Shown: in pieces, positions 17,003 to 23,961 of the stretch
How the letters are laid out: each line of letters starts with the position of its first letter
How positions within the stretch are numbered: the stretch's first letter is position 1
From: Bacillota bacterium
GTDB lineage: Bacteria > Bacillota > Clostridia > Acetivibrionales > DTU013
Reading direction: 5' to 3'
DNA: 64,000 bases
NCBI GenBank assembly: GCA_023412915.1
Contig: JAEZRE010000024.1
Coordinates: forward strand, 88,776 to 152,775
The notes under the pieces: generated by a model
What the model was told of the DNA's origin: nothing
What the model saw: the letters and a program-made list of their open reading frames with translations, nothing else
Database searches by the model: none
Position numbers and translations under genes: made by a program

Positions 17003-18031
17003 TTACTTTCTATATTTTGCCTCAGGTGCGGCGCTCTTCTCGATAACTTCAATGTCATTGAGCGCTTCGCCTGTACCGAGCGCCACGCATGAAATCGCAT
17101 CGTCGGCTATAATTACGTTGATGCCCGTTTTTTCCTGCAACAGCTTATCCAGGCCATAAACCAGGCTTCCGCCTCCTGTCAGCACGATGCCCCTGTCGCT
17201 GATATCGGCGGCAAGTTCCGGCGGAGTTTTTTCAAGCACCGAGTGAACTGCCTCGATTATGCTTGAGATAGGCTCCTCCAATGCTTCCATCATCTCGGTC
17301 GATGTGACTGAAATGGTCTTGGGCAGTCCTGATATCAGGTTTCTTCCCCTTACGTCCATTGACACATCCTGTACCCTCGGATAGACAGTGCCGATATTTA
17401 TCTTCAATTCTTCGGCAGTTCTCTCGCCTATCATGATATTGTGTTTTTTACGCATATACCTTACGATAGCTTCGTCGAATTTATCGCCCGCCACCTTGAT
17501 TGAAGACGAAACAACGGTGCCACCCAGCGAAATAACCGCTATATCGGTCGTTCCCCCGCCAATGTCGACGACCATGCTGCCGCAGGCCTTGGTTATGTCT
17601 ATACCGGCTCCTATCGCCGCCGCTATAGGTTCCTCGATAAGGTAGGTTTTCCTTGCCCCTGCCTGCATCGCCGCGTCTATTACCGCGCGTCTTTCGACCT
17701 CGGTGACGCCGCTCGGCACGCAGACCATGATTCTCGGCTTGAAAAGCCTGAAAACCTTATTCCCGCATATTTTATTTATAAAATATTTCAACATCCTCTC
17801 AGTGATGTCGTAATCAGAAATAACGCCATCCCTTAGAGGCCTGATCGCTACTATATTACCGGGCGTTCTGCCCAGCATGCGGCGAGCTTCCTCACCGACA
17901 GCCAGAAGTTTGTTTGAATTTTTATCTATGGCAACCACGGAGGGTTCCCGAAGCACAATACCCTTTCCCTTGATGTAGACCAGCACGGAGGCCGTTCCCA
18001 GGTCAATTCCGATATCCTGTCCGAAGCCCAA
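17003..18031 (-). CDS. mbl: MreB-like actin homologue Mbl
   Basis: A 342-residue bacterial actin that guides lateral cell-wall synthesis under the membrane. Actin-fold motifs are in order: phosphate 1 DIGIDLGTASVLVY, connect 1 and the VPSGVTEVERRAV block, phosphate 2 VVDIGGGTTDIAVISLGG, adenosine motif GIVLTGGGSLVYG. A GTG at 18040 is in frame, but AAAGGGG abuts it; the TTG at 18031 has the correct eight-base spacing and gives the normal MGFGQDIGIDLG N-terminus. It lies directly downstream of the 3' part of spoIIID, as in Bacillus. An imperfect palindrome at 18071-18095 (TGTAAAATTC and complement) sits before the start and could be an operator. Confidence 0.95.
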   Translation of the reverse strand: MGFGQDIGIDLGTASVLVYIKGKGIVLREPSVVAIDKNSNKLLAVGEEARRMLGRTPGNIVAIRPLRDGVISDYDITERMLKYFINKICGNKVFRLFKPRIMVCVPSGVTEVERRAVIDAAMQAGARKTYLIEEPIAAAIGAGIDITKACGSMVVDIGGGTTDIAVISLGGTVVSSSIKVAGDKFDEAIVRYMRKKHNIMIGERTAEELKINIGTVYPRVQDVSMDVRGRNLISGLPKTISVTSTEMMEALEEPISSIIEAVHSVLEKTPPELAADISDRGIVLTGGGSLVYGLDKLLQEKTGINVIIADDAISCVALGTGEALNDIEVIEKSAAPEAKYRK

Positions 18032-18175
18032 TAATAACACCCCTTTGTTATGTCTTTTATATCATAAAGATGTAAAATTCTATCGAATTTTTACAAGAAA
18101 AGTTGCAGAACTCAATTCTAATATTATCATAATATTACAATTATGCAACATCGGATTTTATGCCAATACGCGACA

Positions 18176-18204
18176 AAGCCGGGACAAATTGATTGCCCCG
18201 GCTT
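18176..18204 (-). terminator. Hairpin between the spoIIID 3' part and mbl
   Basis: AAGCCGGG with three further paired bases folds onto its complement (AAGCCGGGGCAA read on the minus strand). Only a short interrupted T stretch follows. It may terminate the original spoIIID transcript. Confidence 0.55.
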
Positions 18205-18271
18205 CACCTTTTCTCGATTGCAAATTCTATGCCGTTTCTCGACTGATTTCGATTTAGCGCTGCGTTTTTGC

Positions 18272-18415
18272 TTATTTACCCTGATATTTTGCCTTAGTCG
18301 CTTCTCCACCTCTTATATGTCTTTCCGCCTTATTTTCCTCGAGCACAATCCTCACTTCGTCCGCCAGCTCGGAATTCACCCTGGCAAGCCTCTCCGTGAC
18401 ATCCTTATGTACCGT
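18272..18415 (-). pseudogene. spoIIID: 3' part of interrupted spoIIID
   Basis: 47 codons plus stop encode the C-terminal part of the sporulation regulator SpoIIID: TVHKDVTERL, then the ERHIRGGEATKAKY block that binds DNA beside the helix-turn-helix. There is no start codon or ribosome binding site. The frame begins at the left copy of the repeat TGTACCGT, where the recombinase element ends. It joins in frame with the 5' part (21570-21680) when the element is removed. This is an interrupted gene rather than a decayed one: neither half shows a frameshift. Confidence 0.92.
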
Positions 18416-18433
18416 TGTTGCATTCGGGAAAGG
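18408..18433. repeat. Left attachment site of the spoIIID element
   Basis: The core repeat TGTACCGT is followed on the element side by the arm GTTGTTGCATTCGGGAAAGG (18414-18433). The arm is the inverted partner of the right-end arm, with 18 of 20 positions identical. The recombinase stop codon begins at the next base. Confidence 0.85.
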
Positions 18434-19996
18434 TTAAACTGCTTCGCAACAAATAATTTCTCCAAATGGCAGCTCAAGTGAACTGCCGGTATTGTTACCG
18501 GCCTTTATAGACACTGTAATCCTGCCGTCCTGATAAACGACGAACTTTTCAAATATGGTTTTCAGGAAGGTATTGCTCAAAAGCCTTTCCGCACTTGTGT
18601 CCAGGTCTTTAATAAGCTCCGTTGCCCACGCATCGGCATCGATTAGAGTCTTTTCAAATTTATCATGAATTTTAAGGGATGTTCTAACTTCATTGATTTC
18701 AGTTGTAATCGGTTTAAGCCGTAAATCGAGATCATTCTTGCAGATCACGCCGTCAGCATAGGCGTCCAACAGCCGGCTTTTTTTAGTTTCAAGCGCTTTC
18801 AGCCCTGATAAAAGCTCTTTTCTGCGGCGATTTCCATCATACCTTCTGCGAAGCTCTTTTGAAACCAATTCATGCACCTGTTTTTCCATGGTCTCCCTGT
18901 CAGGGCACATATTATTCAATAAACCGAGAATTGCGCTATGCATCTGATCCTCATACAGCAATATCGTGTTTCTGCATGCGTCGGCGCCTTTAATATTCCT
19001 GTAGGAGCAGGTCCACCAGACATATACTGTTCCGTTATTGCAGTATTGCCTGCTGCAACGTCTGAATGAGTAACCGTCATTGGCACAGACAATGAGATTG
19101 CTTAATGGATACTTATTGCTTTGCCTTTTCTTGTCCTTATTAAAGCTGTTCCTTCTTGACTCCGACAGTATTTGGGCCATTTTAAAGAGTTCGCCGTCCA
19201 CTATTACAAATTCGGGCCTTTCGACAGTGATCCAGCCCTCGCGGCCAAACTGCCTCCGTTTTCCGGTTTTAAAGTCGGTAACCGTGCTTTTTCCATTGAC
19301 CACCCTTCCTACATATAATTCATTTCTAAGCAGGTAGGAGACAATATGCTGGGACCATCCGTTTAAAATATTCCTTTTTGTCCTGACCATGTTATTATTC
19401 AGATATTCCGCTATTTTTGCCGTCCCCATGCCATCATGCACATACATCTCGAAAATCCTTCTAACCCATCCGGCTTCATATTCGTTGGGAACAAGCGTAA
19501 ATGTGTCAATGCGGTCATACCCGTAAACAAAATTCGGCACCCTGCCCCTTTGAGCATTCATATTCTTTGACAGTTTAAGTTTCTTTGACAGAGCCGCGGA
19601 CTCCTCCTGGGCCAATGCTCCCATCATCGTGAGCACCAGCTCGGACTCTCCGAGATTCGTCATGTTATAATTTACAAAGTAGACCTCAATTCCGATGTCC
19701 TTCAGCATTCTTACTATAGTAAGCAGATCTACCGTATTTCGTGCGAAACGGCTGAAGTCCTTTACCAGAATAACGTCGAAACATCCGTTTTTGGCGTCCG
19801 TTATCATTCGGTCGAAGGCCTTTCTGTTTTTTAACGACTTACCGCTTATTCCTTCATCGGCATATATTTCATACAATTCATAACCGGTATTGTTTTTACA
19901 ATATTCCTTAAAATACTGCTTCTGCATCTCCATCGACTGGAGCTGTTCTTCCTTTTTCGTACTGACTCTGCAATAACAAGCCGCTCTTTTAATCAT
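18434..19996 (-). CDS. Large serine recombinase of the spoIIID element
   Basis: A 520-residue site-specific recombinase similar in build to SpoIVCA, which excises skin from sigK. Residues 1-150 are the catalytic resolvase domain, with nucleophile Ser12 in CYCRVST, the YADEGISGKSLKNRKAF block and the KDFSRFARN motif. The recombinase domain follows (about 165-270, VPNFVYGYDR, GWSQHIVSYLLRNELYVG). Next come a zinc-ribbon segment with paired cysteines (about 315-360) and a coiled coil (about 400-460, LLSGLKALETKKSRLLDAY). The ATG at 19996 has GGGAG nearby and overlaps the end of the 61-codon ORF; longer versions lack support. It probably recombines the TGTACCGT sites. Confidence 0.93.
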   Translation of the reverse strand: MIKRAACYCRVSTKKEEQLQSMEMQKQYFKEYCKNNTGYELYEIYADEGISGKSLKNRKAFDRMITDAKNGCFDVILVKDFSRFARNTVDLLTIVRMLKDIGIEVYFVNYNMTNLGESELVLTMMGALAQEESAALSKKLKLSKNMNAQRGRVPNFVYGYDRIDTFTLVPNEYEAGWVRRIFEMYVHDGMGTAKIAEYLNNNMVRTKRNILNGWSQHIVSYLLRNELYVGRVVNGKSTVTDFKTGKRRQFGREGWITVERPEFVIVDGELFKMAQILSESRRNSFNKDKKRQSNKYPLSNLIVCANDGYSFRRCSRQYCNNGTVYVWWTCSYRNIKGADACRNTILLYEDQMHSAILGLLNNMCPDRETMEKQVHELVSKELRRRYDGNRRRKELLSGLKALETKKSRLLDAYADGVICKNDLDLRLKPITTEINEVRTSLKIHDKFEKTLIDADAWATELIKDLDTSAERLLSNTFLKTIFEKFVVYQDGRITVSIKAGNNTGSSLELPFGEIICCEAV

Positions 19997-20174
19997 TGCT
20001 CCCAACCCCCGTCGAAGCTTCCGGTTCCGGCTCTTCAGCCAGTCCTGGATTTTCCGCGATACGCGCCAGGACACATTCGGCAATACGCTCCATATACCTG
20101 TCTGCAATATCTTTTTTAATCTGCGGGTCGATCTGATCAATATACTGCCGGAAGCTCATTATGATCCGGAACAT
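19989..20174 (-). CDS. Small acidic protein overlapping the recombinase start
   Basis: A 61-residue ORF with a strong AGGGGG site five bases before its ATG. Its stop lies eight bases inside the recombinase gene, so the two are probably translationally coupled. The sequence is helical and charged (QYIDQIDPQIKKDIADRYME) with an acidic tail (EEPEPEAS). I do not recognise a family. Position and size suggest a recombination directionality factor or another partner of the recombinase, but that is inference only. Confidence 0.65.
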   Translation of the reverse strand: MFRIIMSFRQYIDQIDPQIKKDIADRYMERIAECVLARIAENPGLAEEPEPEASTGVGSND

Positions 20175-20193
20175 TGCAACACCCCCTCATAAC

Positions 20194-20222
20194 AATGTAT
20201 GAGAAGGGCTGTCCTGCTATTC
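20194..20222 (-). promoter_or_regulatory. Sigma-E-like promoter of the recombinase operon
   Basis: On the minus strand GAATAG (20217-20222) is followed after 15 bases by CATACATT (20194-20201). The mother-cell sigma-E consensus is KMATATT, 14-15 bases, CATACAMT; the -10 matches at seven of eight positions. Transcription would begin just ahead of the ribosome binding site of the 61-codon ORF. Confidence 0.65.
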
Positions 20223-20258
20223 TTGCACAATCATACGGGCATGTCCCGATTTACAGTA

Positions 20259-21053
20259 TCAACGCTTGCTCTGTATCTGCCAGCAAGCCAGTACTATTAC
20301 AAGAACAAGCAGAATCTGTACGGTATTGACAGCGGAATGATAAATAAAATAAGTGCAAATAAGAGGATAGATCATGGAAAACGAAGTTTGCAGCGGCGTG
20401 ACAAGTACGACATCTCCCAGCCTGTAAGCCGCCTGTTTGGCCGCGACGGAGCAAAGGCCCGCAGCAAAGTACGCATATAGGTTAAAAGAACCTGCAATGC
20501 CCAAAAATGAATCGCCGCTTTCCCTTACCAGGATGTTCATCAGTACTATTACCATTCCTCCCATAAAGCCTGAAAATACGGATAGGAGGACAACTTTGTG
20601 CTTTAGCGGGGTTTTCGGAAAAAAAACCGGCGCCAGCAGGATGAATGGAGCCAACAACAGGATATATAGATATAGCCTGCTTATTGCCGGCTCTGTTTCA
20701 GGACTCTGAAACCGGCTTATCAGCAGCACACAGGTTATTATAACCAAGGAATACACTATATCGGACTTATGGATTCTTTCCTTCAAATATAAATTTGAAA
20801 GAAAGACTATAACTACCATACCCCAGCCCGACACTGCCGAAACGATGTATGGAGGAAGACTTTTCGACGCCACACCCATGGTAAGCGCAGATACTACATA
20901 GGAAAGCAGCATTCCTGCGAGCCACAGTGAAAACATGGAGATACACCTAAGGTCGACCTTTCCCTTCCATCCCATCCACCCGGAACCTTTCTTCTGGAGA
21001 ATAACTCCCGCCGAATATATTGTTGTACCGAACAACGCAATCAATAATCCCAT
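20259..21053 (-). CDS. DMT/EamA-type membrane transporter (element cargo)
   Basis: A 264-residue protein with about nine hydrophobic segments and a DMT-superfamily layout. The QKKGSG, VSGWGMVVIVFLSNLYLKERI and VVLVTPLQTSFSMIYPL segments fit the NIPA/EamA-like branch. Transported substrate unknown. A GTG at 21062 is in frame, but GAAAGG abuts it; the ATG at 21053 has the site eight bases upstream. It lies inside the spoIIID element, has its own strong housekeeping-type promoter and shows no obvious link to sporulation, so it looks like cargo. Confidence 0.8.
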   Translation of the reverse strand: MGLLIALFGTTIYSAGVILQKKGSGWMGWKGKVDLRCISMFSLWLAGMLLSYVVSALTMGVASKSLPPYIVSAVSGWGMVVIVFLSNLYLKERIHKSDIVYSLVIITCVLLISRFQSPETEPAISRLYLYILLLAPFILLAPVFFPKTPLKHKVVLLSVFSGFMGGMVIVLMNILVRESGDSFLGIAGSFNLYAYFAAGLCSVAAKQAAYRLGDVVLVTPLQTSFSMIYPLICTYFIYHSAVNTVQILLVLVIVLACWQIQSKR

Positions 21054-21092
21054 AATTGACACCTTTCAAAAGGTAACGCTAAATCTAACAAT

Positions 21093-21121
21093 ACTATACA
21101 ATGTATAATATTATATGTCAA
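21093..21121 (-). promoter_or_regulatory. Strong vegetative promoter with palindromic overlap
   Basis: On the minus strand TTGACA (21116-21121), a 17-base spacer and TATAGT (21093-21098) form a near-consensus sigma-A promoter for the transporter gene. A TATACATTGTATA palindrome (21095-21107) overlaps the -10 and may bind a repressor. Confidence 0.75.
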
Positions 21122-21181
21122 GCATTACTTTGCGTTGTGTAATATGCCCGCATTACGAATTATCAAAGCGTCAAAGGACAG

Positions 21182-21218
21182 AAAAAAGCCCGCAATTCAG
21201 TACCTGCGGGCCTTTTTA
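21182..21218 (-). terminator. Rho-independent terminator after the element's spoIIID copy
   Basis: GCCCGCA and TGCGGGC pair around a short loop; on the minus strand the stem is followed by six T residues. Confidence 0.85.
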
Positions 21219-21238
21219 AAAATACACTTATTGTCGTA

Positions 21239-21523
21239 CTATTCTTCAGCTTTCGATACACCGGCTTTCCATTTTGCTTTTCGAAGATACTGCAATCTCG
21301 TTGCTTTACCCCCCCTGATATGCCTTTCGGACCTGTTTACATCAAGGACCTCCTTGGCCTGCGCCGCCATATTTGTATCGATATCGGGCAGTCTATCCAC
21401 AAGATCCTTATGCACTGTTGACTTTGAAACGCAGAAATTTTTTGCCGTCTCCCTAACGGTCGATTTGTTGCTGATAAGGTAGTCGGCAAGTTCGAGCACT
21501 CTACTTTCAATATATCCGTTCAT
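21239..21523 (-). CDS. spoIIID: Complete SpoIIID carried by the intervening element
   Basis: A 94-residue full-length SpoIIID, the mother-cell DNA-binding protein that switches the sigma-E regulon. It has the whole helix-turn-helix (TVRETAKNF, VSKSTVHKDL) and the basic ERHIRGGKATRLQY tail. By eye about half its residues match the SpoIIID rebuilt from the two host fragments, so it is a diverged paralogue rather than a recent duplicate. Its ATG follows the stop of the host 5' fragment by one base (TGA, C, ATG), with GGGGG about nine bases upstream. It therefore sits in an operon behind the host spoIIID promoter. A terminator follows it. An intact copy here would keep sporulation possible while the element is integrated. 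Confidence 0.93.
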   Translation of the reverse strand: MNGYIESRVLELADYLISNKSTVRETAKNFCVSKSTVHKDLVDRLPDIDTNMAAQAKEVLDVNRSERHIRGGKATRLQYLRKAKWKAGVSKAEE

Positions 21524-21524
21524 G

Positions 21525-21680
21525 TCAGCTTACCCCCGGAATTCCATTCCCGAATGCAATAACCGTGTGTACCGTACTTTTACTGATGCCGAATTTTTTT
21601 GCCGCCGCTCTTACCGTTGTCTTTTTGTCAATAATGTAATTCGCCAGTTCTATTGCCCTCTCTTCGATATATCCCTTCAA
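21525..21680 (-). pseudogene. spoIIID: 5' part of interrupted spoIIID
   Basis: Starts at a TTG with AGAGGGGG nine bases upstream and encodes the first 37 residues of SpoIIID (MKGYIEERAIELANY onwards, ending GISKSTV) up to the right TGTACCGT copy. It then runs 14 further codons into element sequence and stops at 21525. The product would have a first helix-turn-helix portion but no C-terminal DNA-binding tail. Together with 18272-18415 it forms one intact 82-codon frame when the element is removed. Confidence 0.92.
21544..21575. repeat. Right attachment site of the spoIIID element
   Basis: The arm CCATTCCCGAATGCAATAAC (21544-21563), four bases and the core TGTACCGT (21568-21575). In the excised circle this arm and the left arm would face each other across ten bases, giving an attP with inverted arms. 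Confidence 0.85.
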
Positions 21681-21808
21681 CTGTGTATACCCCCTCTTCA
21701 AGTCATACTGTGGAGAAATGCGCATAAATCACTTGTATCTGAAGGCATCGGGAGCCTCTTGTCTTTCAGAAGGACCGCTTATACGGCTTCTTTAACATGC
21801 CTACAGTA

Positions 21809-21837
21809 TATATATGCCCTGTACGACGTCTATATGA
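21809..21837 (-). promoter_or_regulatory. Candidate sigma-E promoter of spoIIID
   Basis: On the minus strand TCATATA (21831-21837), 14 bases, then CATATATA (21809-21816). The -35 matches six of seven positions of the sigma-E consensus and the spacing is right; the -10 matches five of eight. The leader to the TTG start would be about 120 bases. spoIIID is sigma-E dependent in Bacillus. Confidence 0.5.
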
Positions 21838-21847
21838 ATTAAATAAC

Positions 21848-21898
21848 GAAACAGAGGGACGGTTCTTCTTTTGTTTCGAAGAACCGTCCCTCTGTTTC
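21848..21898. repeat. Perfect 21-base palindromic repeat
   Basis: The two 21-base arms, beginning GAAACAGAGGGACGGTTCTT, are exact complements around a 9-base loop, between the M23 gene and spoIIID. Part of the arm, AAGAACCGTCCCT, recurs at about 3371, so it belongs to a small repeat family. It could act as a bidirectional terminator. Confidence 0.8.
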
Positions 21899-21942
21899 AA
21901 AGCTTATTAAACTAACTGGCCGGTGTATTACCTAATATTCCG

Positions 21943-22812
21943 TTATTTTGCATCCTCTGCTTTAGGCAGGTAAGCCATGGGATTGTCGCAGACATCCTTC
22001 TTCAGCACTTCAAAATGCAGGTGAGGCTGTTCCGAAGATTCATCCATCGCGGTATTGCCTATGCTTCCAATGATCTCGCCCTGTTTGATCTTCTGGTTGA
22101 CAGCGACGGTTTCATCAGAAGCCAGATTCCTGTAAACGGATTTGATATCATTGCCATGATCGATCACGACAGTTATGCCCAGATACTGATCATTACTGAC
22201 GTCCGTGACGATTCCGTCGGCGACTGCCATAACGGGAGTCCCTCTGTCCGAGGCTATATCGACGCCCGTATGTACTCTCCATTCTTCAAGAGTCTTCGAA
22301 TAAATAAGCTTGTCCTTCGAAAATTCAAGAGAAATGGCGCCCGCTACCGGCATCTTGAAGCTCTGCTTCTTTACCGGGACCGGAGTCTTTGTTTTTGACG
22401 GCGCTGGAGTTGTAGTCTTTGCAGGTGCAGTGCCATCCTTGGGTGCTGCGGCGGAACTGCCTTCAGGCTGTACCGCACTGTTTCCGGCGGCATCAGTCGA
22501 TGCGGGATTGCCGATATCGGATTGTTTCGATGCGTTGGCTGAAGCCTGAGTATTCTCAGGTTCCTGTGCATTCAATTCATCAGGCTGGCCGGATAAAGTA
22601 TTGTCGGCCTCGAGCCCTTCCCCTGCCCCTTGTGAAATCTCCTGAGCATTGTAATCGGAGTCCCCGGCGTTACGTGTCGTTACATATACCGCCGTTCCGG
22701 CCACAACCGCTATGCACACTAACAGGACAATATAAAATCCTCTCTTGTCCAGAAACTCCTTTATTCCTCTTTTTGTTCCTTTCTCATCTGGAAACGATTT
22801 TTTCATATTCAC
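21943..22812 (-). CDS. spoIIQ: SpoIIQ-like M23 peptidase
   Basis: A 289-residue protein with one membrane segment near residues 26-46, a long Ser/Thr/Ala/Pro linker and a C-terminal LytM/M23 domain. Position between spoIID and spoIIID identifies it as the SpoIIQ equivalent, a forespore protein that spans the engulfment space and pairs with SpoIIIAH. The zinc-ligand motifs HTGVD and HLHFEV are both intact, so it may still cut peptidoglycan; Bacillus SpoIIQ has lost this activity. The first possible start lies inside the ribosome binding site; the GTG at 22812 has GGAGG eight bases upstream and is preferred. Confidence 0.85.
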   Translation of the reverse strand: MNMKKSFPDEKGTKRGIKEFLDKRGFYIVLLVCIAVVAGTAVYVTTRNAGDSDYNAQEISQGAGEGLEADNTLSGQPDELNAQEPENTQASANASKQSDIGNPASTDAAGNSAVQPEGSSAAAPKDGTAPAKTTTPAPSKTKTPVPVKKQSFKMPVAGAISLEFSKDKLIYSKTLEEWRVHTGVDIASDRGTPVMAVADGIVTDVSNDQYLGITVVIDHGNDIKSVYRNLASDETVAVNQKIKQGEIIGSIGNTAMDESSEQPHLHFEVLKKDVCDNPMAYLPKAEDAK

Positions 22813-22873
22813 AAATTCCACCTCCGAATAATATTGTTTCCGTATATGGCAACGATATACATATGGAGTGAAA

Positions 22874-23887
22874 TTATTTGATTTGCTCGTAATCCTCTAT
22901 GGAAATGATGTCGACGCCCGTATAGTAATGCAGCAGAATCTCGCGGAAGGTACCGCCTCTTTTGGCCAGCGAATCGGCGCCCCACTGGCTCATTCCGACT
23001 CCATGGCCGAAGCCCGTCGTCGTTATTTTGATCCTGTCGCCACTCTCAGGTTCCAATTTGAAAGCTGCCGAGCGCAGGTTGAAAAGTGTCCTGAATTCAG
23101 TGCCCTTCAGTGTAATATGCCCAACCTTTACAGTTTTTACTCTGCCGCCCGCGGTGTATTGCAAGATTTCCATATTCTTGATGGAGTCCTCGTCAAACTC
23201 CTCGTCGGGGTGGGCGTTCTCCAGCTTTCTGACCATATCGGCAGTTTTAAAATACACTGTGGTGATATACCCCTTTGAAGCCTCATCCCCTTCGCTTGGA
23301 ACACTGCGAAGATAGGGCACGCTGCTGCCCGCCCATACGTCCTCCACATTTTCGGTCCTGCCGGCGCTGCTTGCATGGAACAGTGTATTTGCCACGGTTC
23401 CCTGGTATACGACTATGAGACCCCTCGTATCCTCAACTGCTTTCGAGATCTTGCTCCAGTTTCTTGCAGCAAAGAGGATGCTCCACTTTTTCATTGCGGA
23501 GGCCTTGTCGCTCCAGGCCTGACAATGCGTGGAATCAGTGCATATGTCGATGCCGTCGTGTACTCCGGCCTTTGAAGCATATGCCCCGGAGAGCCTTCCG
23601 TATGCGAAGGTCCTGGCTGCGACCGCCTGGGCCTTGAGGGCCTCGATGCTGAAGTCGGCAGGCATCTCGGCTGCTACGACTCCTTTGATATATTCCTCGA
23701 GATCCATCTCTTCAGCTTTTTTAATAGAAGTATTATATACCGTGATCGTGTATTTGGCAGGCTGAACCGGTTCGGCAGGCGGCTTCTTTCCGGGAGCGGG
23801 AGCAGGTCCGCAGCCCTTTACGATCAACAGCGGAAGAAGAATGACTACTATTAACATGACGCCTGCATAGAAAATAAGCTTTTTCAT
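22874..23887 (-). CDS. spoIID: Stage II sporulation protein D
   Basis: A 337-residue lytic transglycosylase of the engulfment machinery, anchored in the mother-cell membrane by an N-terminal segment (residues 4-23). It strips peptides-free glycan behind SpoIIP amidase. The catalytic glutamate is E74 in GVVAAEMP; the KAQAVAARTFA and TGFGHGVGMSQWGAD motifs are complete. The ATG is preceded by a GGGGGG site. It lies between murA and the SpoIIQ-like gene, the usual Firmicute order. Confidence 0.95.
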   Translation of the reverse strand: MKKLIFYAGVMLIVVILLPLLIVKGCGPAPAPGKKPPAEPVQPAKYTITVYNTSIKKAEEMDLEEYIKGVVAAEMPADFSIEALKAQAVAARTFAYGRLSGAYASKAGVHDGIDICTDSTHCQAWSDKASAMKKWSILFAARNWSKISKAVEDTRGLIVVYQGTVANTLFHASSAGRTENVEDVWAGSSVPYLRSVPSEGDEASKGYITTVYFKTADMVRKLENAHPDEEFDEDSIKNMEILQYTAGGRVKTVKVGHITLKGTEFRTLFNLRSAAFKLEPESGDRIKITTTGFGHGVGMSQWGADSLAKRGGTFREILLHYYTGVDIISIEDYEQIK

Positions 23888-23961
23888 CCGTCCCCCCGCA
23901 AATCAGCATCCAATTTAACTCTGCCATGCCGGCCCTGCTTCTAATCCAAGCTTTGTGAAAA

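Larger units (their letters stand above)
18408..21575. mobile_element. Skin-type intervening element in spoIIID (3,160 bp)
   Basis: The element lies between two copies of TGTACCGT (18408-18415 and 21568-21575). It carries, all on the minus strand: a large serine recombinase whose stop touches the left end, a 61-codon ORF overlapping its start, a DMT-type transporter gene, and a complete second spoIIID at the right end. Excision by recombination between the repeats would release a 3,160-bp circle and recreate an 82-codon SpoIIID frame reading GISKSTVHKDVTERL across the join. Known skin-type elements interrupt sigK, spoVFB and other sporulation genes and are cut out in the mother cell by such recombinases. 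Whether this one is excised during sporulation is inferred. Confidence 0.9.

Noticed and set aside
18127..18309. 60-codon frame between spoIIID and mbl
   Set aside because: It overlaps the real end of the spoIIID 3' part in another frame and a hairpin.
18408..21575. Plain transposon insertion as the cause of the spoIIID split
   Set aside because: There is no transposase, the direct repeat reconstitutes the gene exactly, and the inner arms and recombinase fit site-specific excision.
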